Of a stretch of 64,000 nt of DNA, positions 44,778 through 52,226 are shown piece after piece (the stretch's first letter is position 1; the number at the start of each line of letters is the position of its first letter). Both the position numbers and the translations under genes were made by a program. The stretch comes from HK1 sp965215295 (GTDB lineage: Bacteria; Pseudomonadota; Gammaproteobacteria; HK1): NCBI GenBank assembly GCA_965215295.1, contig OZ244045.1:3782001-3846000 (forward strand). The letters run 5' to 3'. The notes beneath the pieces are model-generated. The model worked only from the letters and a program-made list of their open reading frames with translations, was not told the DNA's origin and did no database searches.

Positions 44778-46508
44778 CTACGTGCCCGGCAGGCGCGGCA
44801 CCGCCGCGATGAGCCGGCGGGTGTAGGAATGCTCCGGCGCGCCGCACACGCGCATGGTCGGACCCCGCTCGACGATCTTCCCCCCGTGCATCACCGCGGT
44901 GACGTCGCTCAGGTACTCCACCACCCCGATGTCGTGGGTGATGAACAGCAGGGTGAGCGCGCGCTCGCGCCGCAGGTGCAGCAGCATCCGCAGCACCTCG
45001 GCCTGCACCGAGACGTCGAGCGCGCCGGTCACCTCGTCGCACACCACGAAGTCGGGGCGCAGGCCCAGGGCGCGGGCGATGCCGATGCGCTGGCGCTGCC
45101 CGCCGGAGAGCTCGTGCGGATAGCGCCACAGGTGGTCGCGGGTGAGCTGCACCTCGACGAGGATCCGGGCCGCCGTCTCCAGGCGCTCCTCCTGGCTCTC
45201 GCCGATGCCGTGGGCCGCCATCGGCTCGGTCAGGGCGGTCGCCACCGTGAGCCGCGGGTTCAGCGAAGAGGCGGGGTCCTGAAACACGTATTGCAGGCGG
45301 CGGCGCATGGGCCGCATCTCGCGGCGGGTGAGCCCGGTGAGCTCCCGCCCGTCGAAATGCACCCGTCCCCCGGTGGGGTCGACGAGGCGCAGCACCGCGC
45401 GCGCGAGTGTGGTCTTGCCGCAGCCCGACTCGCCCACCAGCGCGAGGATCTGCCCCCGGTCGATGCGCAGTTCGACCCCGTCCACCGCCCGCACGTGCCC
45501 CACCGTACGCTTGAGCACCCCCTGACGGATGGGGAAGTGCACTTCCAGCCCTTCGAGTCGGACCAGCGGCGGCAGAGCCGCGGCCGGTCCGGCGCCGGGA
45601 AGGCCCGCACCCGGCGCCCCACGCGGCGAGTCCGCGGCGGGAGTCCGGCGGGATGCTCGGGCGAGGTTCTCGGGAACCGCTGCGAGGAGCTGGCGCGTGT
45701 AATCGTGCGCGGGGCGTTCGAGCACCTCCGCCAGGGGGCCGGTCTCCACGATCCGTCCTTCGCGCATGACCGCCACGCGGTCGGCGATCTGCGCCACCAC
45801 CCCGAAGTCGTGGGTGATGAAGAAGAGGCTCATGCCGCGCCGGCGCTTCAGCTCCTGCATCAGGCTCAGTATTTCGGCCTGCACCGTCACGTCCAGGGCG
45901 GTGGTGGGCTCGTCGGCGATCAGCAGCTCGGGCCGGCACGCGATCGCCATCGCGATCATCACCCGCTGACGCTGGCCGCCGGAGAGCCGGTGGGGATACT
46001 CGTCGACGCGCAGCTCCGGGCGCTCGATCCGCACCTCCGCGAGCGCCTCGATGGCCCGACGGTACGCCTCCTCGTATCCGAGGTTCGGGCGGGCGAGCCG
46101 GATCGCCTCGACGATCTGGTCACCGACGGTGAGCACGGGATTCAGCGAAGTCATCGGCTCTTGGAAGATCATCGCGACGTGCCCGCCGCGCACCCGCATC
46201 AACTCGTCCTCGTGCAGCCGCAGCAGGTCGCGCGGCGGCGCGCCGTCCCCGGGGTCGAGACGGAACAGCACTTCCCCATCGCAGCGTTCGGTCAGGTCCG
46301 CCGGCAGCAGGCCGATGACCGACAGGGCGGACACGGACTTGCCGCTACCCGACTCGCCGACCAGACAGAAGGTCTCCCCCGCCTCGATGCGAAAGCTTGC
46401 CCCGTCCACCGCCCGCACCGTCTCGCCCCCGGCGCGGAACCAGGTATGCAGGTTCCTCACCTCGAGCAGCGTCCGCGCGCGCCGGCGCGGACCCGGGCGG
46501 AGCCTCAT
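44778..46508 (-). CDS. Dipeptide/oligopeptide ABC transporter ATP-binding protein (fused DppD-DppF, YejF-like)
   Basis: Both ATPase domains of a peptide importer lie in one chain of 576 residues. Domain 1: Walker A VGESGSGKSVSALSV, Q-loop MIFQEPMTSLNPV, signature HRLSGGQRQRVMIAMA, Walker B LLIADEPTTALDV. After an Ala/Pro-rich linker near residue 300, domain 2: Walker A VGESGCGKTTLARAV, YVFQDPASSLNPR, HELSGGQRQRIGIARA and FVVCDEVTGALDV. In the last, the usual DEP is DEV, a mild variation. The start ATG at 46508 overlaps the permease stop by 4 nt. It is last gene of the leftward operon binding protein-permease-permease-ATPase. Confidence 0.9.
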   Translation of the reverse strand: MRLRPGPRRRARTLLEVRNLHTWFRAGGETVRAVDGASFRIEAGETFCLVGESGSGKSVSALSVIGLLPADLTERCDGEVLFRLDPGDGAPPRDLLRLHEDELMRVRGGHVAMIFQEPMTSLNPVLTVGDQIVEAIRLARPNLGYEEAYRRAIEALAEVRIERPELRVDEYPHRLSGGQRQRVMIAMAIACRPELLIADEPTTALDVTVQAEILSLMQELKRRRGMSLFFITHDFGVVAQIADRVAVMREGRIVETGPLAEVLERPAHDYTRQLLAAVPENLARASRRTPAADSPRGAPGAGLPGAGPAAALPPLVRLEGLEVHFPIRQGVLKRTVGHVRAVDGVELRIDRGQILALVGESGCGKTTLARAVLRLVDPTGGRVHFDGRELTGLTRREMRPMRRRLQYVFQDPASSLNPRLTVATALTEPMAAHGIGESQEERLETAARILVEVQLTRDHLWRYPHELSGGQRQRIGIARALGLRPDFVVCDEVTGALDVSVQAEVLRMLLHLRRERALTLLFITHDIGVVEYLSDVTAVMHGGKIVERGPTMRVCGAPEHSYTRRLIAAVPRLPGT

Positions 46509-47764
46509 GTGCGTCCTCGCTCCTGCGAGAGGTAGGGGTCGATGGCGTCGCGCAACGCCTCGCCGATCAGGTTGTAGGCGAATACGGTGAGGAAGATCGC
46601 GCCGCCCGGGAACACCGCCATCCACCAGTTGAAGGTGGAGGAGCGCACCGCCTGGTTGAGCATCTGCCCCCAGGAGGGGTCGTCGACCAGCCCCAGGCCG
46701 AGAAAGCTCAGCATCGCCTCGGCGAGGATCGCGGAGGCGATGCCGAAGCTCGCCGCGACCAGGATCGGCGCCACTCCGTTGGGCAGCATGTGGCGGAACA
46801 GGATCGAGTGCAGCGGCAGCCCGCCCGCGACCGCCGCCTGCACGTAGTCCTGCTCGCGCAGGCGCAGGAACTCGGCCCGCACGAAGCGCGCGTAGCCGGT
46901 CCAGCCGGTCAGCCCGATGATCACCATCATCAGGTAGAGGCTGCGCCCGAAGAAGGCGACGAAGGTGAGGAGCAGGAACAGGGTCGGCACCGCCTCGAAG
47001 ATCTCCACCAGACGCATCCCGATGAGGTCGACCACCCCGGAGAACCAGCCCATCAGCCCGCCCACCACGATGCCGATGAGCATCGCGATGCCGGTCGCGA
47101 CGAGGCCGATCCCGAGGGCGATGCGCGAGGCGTGGATCATGCGGGAGAGGACGTCCGCGCCGTTCTCGTCGGTGCCGAACCAGTGGGTGCGGTCGTCGGG
47201 GGCTGCGAGCGGGGCCTCGAGCCCGGTATCGCCCGCATCGCGCTGGTAGTCCTTCGGCGAGTAGGGCACCGGGGCGTGGACCGCCCACTCGATCTCGCCG
47301 GCGCGCACCGCCTCCCGATACTGCTCGTGGACGGTGAGGACGGGTGGGTCGGTCAACGCGGCGCCAAGGAAGGCGGAGCCCGCCAGCGTCACCAGCAGGG
47401 CCATCATGCTCGTACGCAACGTCCACCGCACGATGAGCAGCACGACCGCGGCGAGAAAGGCGCACAGCAGCACCACGTCCGCAGTGCCGAGATGCGCGAG
47501 GACGGGGCTTTGCAGCCGCCCGTCCGCACGTATGAGGAGGGGGTGGGTATTGGCGAGGAAGGGCGCGAATACGCCGGCCACGATCAGCATCCCGATCCAC
47601 AGCGCGCCGACGCGGGCCCCGAGCCGCACGAAGGTCGACCCGAGCACCCGCATCGCGTAGCTGCGCCGGCGCAGGCTCGCCCGGCCGGCCGCGGTCTCGG
47701 CCGCTGTTCCCGCCAGCGTCGTCCCGGCCGTTGCCCCTGTCCCCGCTGGCGTCGCGCTGCTCAT
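46505..47764 (-). CDS. Peptide ABC transporter permease (DppC/YejE-like)
   Basis: Inner-membrane subunit of 419 residues. The N-terminal 30 residues (MSSATPAGTGATAG...) are Ala/Thr/Gly-rich and repeated upstream. A first membrane segment follows (VGALWIGMLIVAGVFAPFLA), then two more predicted segments (VVLLCAFLAAVVLLIVRW and MMALLVTLAGSAFLGAAL), a periplasmic loop with HWFGTDENGADVLSRMIHAS, and the canonical permease core. The EAA loop includes VRAEFLRLREQDYVQAAVAGG. The segment THWFGTDENGADV is the family hallmark. The protein is longer than typical DppC (about 300 residues) and closest in layout to YejE. The ATG at 47764 lies inside the last of a chain of overlapping mini-ORFs. Confidence 0.9.
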   Translation of the reverse strand: MSSATPAGTGATAGTTLAGTAAETAAGRASLRRRSYAMRVLGSTFVRLGARVGALWIGMLIVAGVFAPFLANTHPLLIRADGRLQSPVLAHLGTADVVLLCAFLAAVVLLIVRWTLRTSMMALLVTLAGSAFLGAALTDPPVLTVHEQYREAVRAGEIEWAVHAPVPYSPKDYQRDAGDTGLEAPLAAPDDRTHWFGTDENGADVLSRMIHASRIALGIGLVATGIAMLIGIVVGGLMGWFSGVVDLIGMRLVEIFEAVPTLFLLLTFVAFFGRSLYLMMVIIGLTGWTGYARFVRAEFLRLREQDYVQAAVAGGLPLHSILFRHMLPNGVAPILVAASFGIASAILAEAMLSFLGLGLVDDPSWGQMLNQAVRSSTFNWWMAVFPGGAIFLTVFAYNLIGEALRDAIDPYLSQERGRT

Positions 47765-47990
47765 TCGTCGCTCACCCGGGAATCCGCCCGCGCGTCGGAT
47801 GTTCCCGCCAGCGTCGTCCCGGCCGTTGCCCCCGTCCCCGCTGGCGTCGCGCTGCTCATTCGTCGCTCACCCGGGAATCCGCCCGCGCGTCGGATGTTCC
47901 CGCCAGCGTCGTCCCGGCCGTTGCCCCTGTCCCCGCTGGCGTCGCGCTGCTCATTCGTAGCTCACCCGGGAATCCGCCCGCGCGTCGGAC
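47706..47990. repeat. Three-copy 95-bp tandem repeat spanning the dppC start
   Basis: Units begin GTTCCCGCCAGCGTCG on the plus strand at 47706, 47801 and 47896 and are nearly identical (a few substitutions, for example CCCCTG versus CCCCCG and TCGTCG versus TCGTAG). Each unit, on the minus strand, contains the dppC start (ATG plus 20 codons). It is preceded by 11-12 codons that match the C-terminal end of the upstream permease and its stop. The array therefore arose by tandem duplication of a gene junction. Confidence 0.85.
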
Positions 47991-48051
47991 GGAGCGGCGA
48001 GCGCTGTCGCTGGTGTCACGGTCGCCGCCCCGCCGTCACCCCACCGCTCAT
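47761..48051 (-). CDS. Chain of four overlapping mini-ORFs between dppB and dppC
   Basis: From right to left the four are: 48051-48016 (11 codons, MSGGVTAGRRP, ATGA overlap with the dppB stop); 48019-47951 (22 codons, VTPATALAAPSDARADSRVS followed by YE, GTGA overlap); 47954-47856 and 47859-47761 (each 32 codons, starting MSSATPAGTGATAG and ending DSRVSDE, ATGA overlaps). The last ends overlapping the dppC ATG at 47764. The 32-codon peptides combine the first 20 residues of DppC with a tail matching the dppB end (RVSYE). All five stop-start junctions are 4-nt overlaps. They are probably translated as stepping stones; the peptides have no recognised function. Confidence 0.5.
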
Positions 48052-49430
48052 TCGTAGCTCACCCGGGGGTCGGCGATGGCGTAGCACAGGTCCGCAAGCA
48101 GATACCCGATGAGGGTGAGGAGACCACCGATCAGGGTCAGCGACAGGACCAGCTCGCGGTCGCGTCCCTTCACCGCCTCCACCACGAGCTTGCCCATGCC
48201 GTCGATGCTGAAGATCGTCTCCACGATCACCGATCCGCCGAGCAGCGCCGGCAGGATCCCCGCCGATACCGTGATGAGCGGCAGCAGGCCGTTGCGGAAC
48301 ACGTGGCGCCACAGCACGTCGTGCTCGCTCACCCCCTTTGCCCTCGCGGTGCGCGCGAAGTCGGAGAGCAGGTTCTCGAGCATCGAGGTGCGCACCAGCT
48401 TGGCGAGGAAGGCGAAGCCGCCGTAGGAGAGGCACACCACGGGCAGCACGAGGTGCCACAGCCGGTCGAGAAGGAACCCGCTCGTCCAGCCGTCCCCGCC
48501 CCAGTGGCGGCCGAGCAAGGCCCCGATCAGTACTCCGATGAGCCCGAAGCCCGCGGTGCGAACCCCGCGCCCGGCGAGCCCGGCGAAGGCGCCGAGGGCC
48601 GACCCGATCACCAGCATGAGCACCGCATGGACCAACAAGCCTCCCCCGCCCGGTAGCGCGCCCGCCATCGCGAACCCGAGGCCGGCCCCGAGCACTCCCA
48701 TCGCGGCGATGCGGAGATACCGCGGCAGCCAGCGGCCCGCCGCCGCGAGGAGCACTCCACCGCCCACCATGCCCCCGAGCAACGCGAGCCCGGCCTGCGG
48801 GTGGTGCCAGTGGGGCAGGAACGGCATGTCGAGGGCTTCGCGCCGGTTCAGTCCCGCGGTCGGGAACCAGTGCCAGTACTGCTCCGAGGCGAGGAAGCCG
48901 ATCAGCAGGATCCCGGCAAGCATGACGGGCACCGACCACAGGGCGAGCATGATCCCGCCGGAGGCGATGTCGAAGGTGCCGCCCCGCTCCCTTGCGGCGC
49001 GCACCCCGATGGCGATCGCCGCCGCGTAGATGAGAGGCAGGGAGAGCAGGTTGAGCAGCAGGGTGATCGGCACGCGCTCGGCGACGAGATCGAGGACCGG
49101 GCGCCCGAAGCGGAAGCTGGTGCCGAGGTCCGGGCCCTTGAACAGCGAGAACCCGGAGAGTCGATGGTCCTCGTCGAAGGTGAACCCGACCGGCGAGATG
49201 TTGTTGAGCCAGCGCAGGTACTGGAGCGGGGCCGGCTGGTCGAGGCCGTAGAGGCGGTTGTAGTAGTCCTCCAGCGCCTTCTTCGCCTGCGGCTCCAGGT
49301 TCTGGCCCTCGATCAGGGCCTGGGCGCTGATCCCGCCCGGCGACGACGCCATCACCATGAAGACGACCAGGGTGATCCCGATGAGGGTCGGGAACATGAG
49401 CAGGACCCGGCGGATGAGGTAGGTGGTCAC
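48048..49430 (-). CDS. Peptide ABC transporter permease (DppB/YejB-like)
   Basis: Inner-membrane subunit of 460 residues from GTG 49430: TTYLIRRVLLMFPTLIGITL, the usual first membrane helix of DppB, then MVMASSPGG. The N-terminal loop contains LEDYYNRLYGLDQPAPLQYL and LGTSFRFGRPVLDLVAERVP, hallmarks of YejB-like permeases. The C-terminal half carries the EAA loop (TARAKGVSEHDVLWRHVFRN) and GGSVIVETIFSIDGMGKLVV. Roughly 100 extra residues in the middle add membrane segments (GLALLGGMVGGGVLLAAAGR, MAGALPGGGGLLVHAVLMLV, LIGVLIGALLG). This makes it longer than E. coli YejB (about 364). The start overlaps the stop of a duplicated mini-ORF (GTGA). Confidence 0.9.
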   Translation of the reverse strand: MTTYLIRRVLLMFPTLIGITLVVFMVMASSPGGISAQALIEGQNLEPQAKKALEDYYNRLYGLDQPAPLQYLRWLNNISPVGFTFDEDHRLSGFSLFKGPDLGTSFRFGRPVLDLVAERVPITLLLNLLSLPLIYAAAIAIGVRAARERGGTFDIASGGIMLALWSVPVMLAGILLIGFLASEQYWHWFPTAGLNRREALDMPFLPHWHHPQAGLALLGGMVGGGVLLAAAGRWLPRYLRIAAMGVLGAGLGFAMAGALPGGGGLLVHAVLMLVIGSALGAFAGLAGRGVRTAGFGLIGVLIGALLGRHWGGDGWTSGFLLDRLWHLVLPVVCLSYGGFAFLAKLVRTSMLENLLSDFARTARAKGVSEHDVLWRHVFRNGLLPLITVSAGILPALLGGSVIVETIFSIDGMGKLVVEAVKGRDRELVLSLTLIGGLLTLIGYLLADLCYAIADPRVSYE

Positions 49431-49540
49431 GAGGGGCCGCCCGGCGACGACGCCATCGTCTCGAAGACCATCAGGGTCAGGATGATCCCGCCGAAGGTCG
49501 GGGCCGTGCGCAGGGTCCGCCGCACGAGGCAGGTGATCAC
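49427..49540 (-). CDS. 37-codon mini-ORF, diverged duplicate of the dppB start
   Basis: GTG 49540 opens a frame reading VITCLVRRTLRTAPTFGGII, then LTLMVFETMASSPGGPS and a TGA that overlaps the dppB GTG at 49430. It aligns residue for residue with the first 34 codons of dppB (VTTYLIRRVLLMFPTLIGIT...VMASSPGG). The same frame is open back to an ATG at 49624, so translation could begin there instead (65 codons). The nucleotides around both starts (CCCTCGTGAYCACC) are nearly identical. It would encode a single hydrophobic helix. Probably an old 110-bp tandem duplication kept in a coupled configuration. Confidence 0.55.
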   Translation of the reverse strand: MITCLVRRTLRTAPTFGGIILTLMVFETMASSPGGPS

Positions 49541-49651
49541 GAGGGTCTGCTCGGCCGGCGTTCCGCGTGGCCCGCGCGCTTGGCGCGGCTCCAGGCAATC
49601 GCGGATCTCGGGAATCACGTGCATCGCAGGATTCGCGCGCGCCGCGATCCC

Positions 49652-51574
49652 TCAGTCGGCGTAGCGCTGTTGTGCGCTCGGTGTGTAGATCTCCACCGGG
49701 ACGAGCCCGAGGTTGAGCCCGAGACCGGTGATCTCCAGGTTCCGGATCCGACGGTCGACGAAGGCGAGGGTCTTGCGGCGCATCAGGAAGGTGTAGGGCT
49801 GCTCTTCGTGGAAGATGCGCTCCACCGCCTGCCACAGCGGCATGCGCACCTCCTCGCGGACGGTGGCGCGCGCCTCGTCGACGAGCCGGTCGAACTCCGC
49901 GTGCCTGAAGTGCACGAAGTTGTCCCCGCCGTCCTCGGTCTGGGAGCCGTGGAACATCTGGTAGACGTCCGTCTCCACCCCGCTCGTCCAGCCCAGGGTG
50001 ATCGCGTCGTAGTCGCGCGTGCCCAGCAGGGCGAGCATCACCGACCACTCCGCGGGGGCCGGCTTCAGGTGCACGCCGGCCCGCGCGTAGAGGTCCTTGA
50101 GGAAGAGGACCATGCGCTCGGTGTCCTCGTTCTCCTGGTAGTAGACGAGCTCGAACTCGAAGGGCTCGCCGGCGGCGTCCTCCAGCACCCCGTCGCCGTC
50201 GCGGTCGCGGAAGCCGGCCTCGGCGAGCAGCGCCGCCGCCCGGTCCGGATCGTAGGGACGCGGTTCGATGGCGGGGTCGTGCTGGCGGCTGCGGGGGCTG
50301 AACGGGCTGACCGCGGGCTCCGCGTAGCCGAGCATGATCTCGTCGATGATGCGGGCGCGATCGGTGAGGTACGTCATCGCCTCGCGCACCCGGCGGTCCG
50401 CGAAGCGCGTGGGCTCGCCCCCGCGGCGCTGGTTCCAGCCGATGTAGCTGTATCCCGCCACCGCGTTCATGAACTCGAAGTTCCGGGCGTGCCCGGCGAG
50501 TGCCGCATCGTCGCGCAGCCCCCGGTACTCCCGGGGGCGTGCGGTATAGGCGTCGATGTCGCGGTTGCGGAAGGTGGTGAGCCTTGCGCTGTCGTTCTCG
50601 ATGACCTTCCACAGGATGCGGTCGAAGCTCGGCGCCGCCGGCCCCCAGTAGCGGGGGTTGCGCTGGAGCTCGACGATGCCGAGGTCCGGGGTCCAGGACT
50701 TCGGGTCGGCGAGGCGATAGGGTCCGGACCCGAGCAGCAGGCCCTTCGACTCGTTGAAGGTGGCCGGCTCCTCCAGGTAAGGCTCGTAGAAGTGCCGCGG
50801 CATCACCGCCATGCCGCCGGCGAGGGCGAGGGCGTCGAAGTAGGGCTCCCGGAACCGGAAGACGACCTCCAGCGGGGCCTTCGCCTCGACCGATTCGACC
50901 TTCTCCAGGTAGGCGCGGTCGCGCGGCGCCGCGATCGCCTCGTTCATGATGAAGGCGAAGGTGAACGCGACGTCGGCGGCGGTGAGCGGCCGGCCGTCGG
51001 AGAACGTCACCCCGTCACGCAGCCGGAAGGCGATGGTGAGGCCATCCTCGCCGATCTCCCACGACCGCGCGATGAGCCCCTGCCATTCCAGCGTGTCGGG
51101 GTTGCGCGAGAGCAGGGACTCCTGCACGTAGCTCTGCACGTTCGAGGCGTAGACGTCCTGGGAGACGAGCGGAGTGATGGTGGAGAGCCCCACCCCGAAG
51201 GCCCTCACCAGCCAGTCTCCGGGCGCGTAGCCGGGGAGCCGGGCCGCGGCGAGCGCCCGCTCGAAGACCGGTGCGGCCGCGGGTGTCGCCGGCGAGCCGG
51301 CCGCGGGGGCCGGTTGCGGAGCGGTGGCGAGAGCGGCCTGCGAGGCGGTTGCCCGCGTGGCGGCGAGCGCCTCGCTCTCGACCCTCCGGTCGAGCGCCTT
51401 CAGATCGTTGCGCAGGGCGCGAAGGTCCTCCGCCTGCTCCTGCATCGTCGCGCGCATCCGCGACATCATCATCCACTGCCGGTCGATCATGTACATCGCG
51501 ACGAGCAACGCCACGAGGACCGCCCCGATCGCCGCGAACAGGAAGAAGTCCTTGAGGGTGAACCGTTTTTCCAT
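49652..51574 (-). CDS. Peptide ABC transporter substrate-binding protein (family 5 extracellular binding protein)
   Basis: Periplasmic receptor of 640 residues, first gene of the leftward transporter operon. The start ATG 51574 gives MEKRFTLKDFFLFAAIGAVL and VALLVAMYMIDRQW, a membrane anchor rather than a cleavable signal. A coiled-coil-like stretch (MRATMQEQAEDLRALRNDLKALDRRVESEA) and an Ala/Pro-rich linker follow, then the SBP_bac_5 fold: TITPLVSQDVYASNVQSYVQE, LTAADVAFTFAFIMNE, LLGSGPYRLADP, FADRRVREAMTYLTDRARI, PYDPDRAAALLAEAGFRDRD. An anchored binding protein with a coiled coil is unusual; most are soluble or lipoproteins. The frame upstream of the ATG runs into an inverted repeat. Substrates are presumably oligopeptides. 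Confidence 0.88.
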   Translation of the reverse strand: MEKRFTLKDFFLFAAIGAVLVALLVAMYMIDRQWMMMSRMRATMQEQAEDLRALRNDLKALDRRVESEALAATRATASQAALATAPQPAPAAGSPATPAAAPVFERALAAARLPGYAPGDWLVRAFGVGLSTITPLVSQDVYASNVQSYVQESLLSRNPDTLEWQGLIARSWEIGEDGLTIAFRLRDGVTFSDGRPLTAADVAFTFAFIMNEAIAAPRDRAYLEKVESVEAKAPLEVVFRFREPYFDALALAGGMAVMPRHFYEPYLEEPATFNESKGLLLGSGPYRLADPKSWTPDLGIVELQRNPRYWGPAAPSFDRILWKVIENDSARLTTFRNRDIDAYTARPREYRGLRDDAALAGHARNFEFMNAVAGYSYIGWNQRRGGEPTRFADRRVREAMTYLTDRARIIDEIMLGYAEPAVSPFSPRSRQHDPAIEPRPYDPDRAAALLAEAGFRDRDGDGVLEDAAGEPFEFELVYYQENEDTERMVLFLKDLYARAGVHLKPAPAEWSVMLALLGTRDYDAITLGWTSGVETDVYQMFHGSQTEDGGDNFVHFRHAEFDRLVDEARATVREEVRMPLWQAVERIFHEEQPYTFLMRRKTLAFVDRRIRNLEITGLGLNLGLVPVEIYTPSAQQRYAD

Positions 51575-51596
51575 CGCCGCGGGCCGTTCGGAGGGC

Positions 51597-51628
51597 GGGA
51601 CGTCCCGCCCCGGACGGCGGGACGTCCC
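51597..51628. repeat. 13-bp inverted repeat with GGGACGTCCC half-sites upstream of the binding-protein gene
   Basis: Arms GGGACGTCCCGCC (51597-51609) and GGCGGGACGTCCC (51616-51628) are perfect, with a 6-nt loop CCGGAC. Each arm itself contains the palindrome GGGACGTCCC. A related ACGTCCCGCC occurs again at about 51752. It may act as a stem-loop terminator after tRNA-Arg or as a dispersed repeat. Confidence 0.6.
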
Positions 51629-51649
51629 ATGCGCCATCGTGCGATTGGC

Positions 51650-51722
51650 GCGCCCGGAGGGACTCGAACCCCCGACACCCAGGTTCGAAGCCTGGTACTC
51701 TGTCCAACTGAGCTACGGGCGC
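51650..51722 (-). tRNA. tRNA-Arg (anticodon TCG)
   Basis: Seventy-three bases fold as a standard cloverleaf on the minus strand. The acceptor is GCGCCCG/CGGGCGC and the D-stem GCTC/GAGT. The anticodon stem is CCAGG/CCTGG with loop CTTCGAA (anticodon TCG, reading CGA), and the T-arm GGGGG-TTCGAGT-CCCTC. The CCA end is not encoded. It lies between the GFA gene and the peptide-transporter operon, next to an inverted repeat. Confidence 0.95.
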
Positions 51723-51869
51723 GTTGACGGGGGGCGCGGGGTCCGCCGCCGGAACGTCCCGCCAAAGTGTACACGCGGCTGCAAGGTTGCGGCACTGGCG
51801 GCAGAAGGGTCGTCCATCCCGCCTCGACCCCCTCGCCCCGACCCCTCTCGACACTCGCGGATTGTCCCG

Positions 51870-52217
51870 ATGAAGACAGCCTCCTGCCTTTGCCGCGGCG
51901 TGACGTTCGAATTGCACGGGGCCCTGCGCCCGGTCATGGCCTGCCATTGCACGCAGTGCCGAAAGACCTCCGGGCACTTCTGGGCCGCAACCGAACTCGA
52001 CCGGGACGGCTTGCGGATCACCCGCGCCGACGGGCTCGAGTGGTATCGATCATCCGATCGCGCCCGGCGCGGGTTCTGCTCGACCTGCGGATCGAGCCTG
52101 TTGTGGCAGGAGGACGGGGACGAGACCATCTTTGTCGCGGCCGGCGCAATCGACGGGGAGACCGGGCTGCACCTCGAGAAACACATCTACGAAGCCGACA
52201 AGGGCGACTACTACTGA
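51870..52217 (+). CDS. GFA-family protein (CENP-V/formaldehyde-activating-enzyme-like)
   Basis: The 115-residue zinc protein starts at ATG 51870 (MKTASCLCRGVTFELHGALR). Cysteines follow the GFA/CENP-V pattern: C-L-C near the start, MACHCTQCRKTSG near residue 30 and FCSTCGSSLLWQ near 70, binding two zinc ions. The C-terminus is GETGLHLEKHIYEADKGDYY, also conserved. Founding members act as S-hydroxymethylglutathione-related enzymes, but most relatives, including this one, have unknown activity. The gene is transcribed toward the acyl-CoA ligase, with 9 bp between the converging ends. A longer frame upstream crosses the tRNA gene and is not real. Confidence 0.85.
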   Translation: MKTASCLCRGVTFELHGALRPVMACHCTQCRKTSGHFWAATELDRDGLRITRADGLEWYRSSDRARRGFCSTCGSSLLWQEDGDETIFVAAGAIDGETGLHLEKHIYEADKGDYY

Positions 52218-52226
52218 GGCAGTCGC

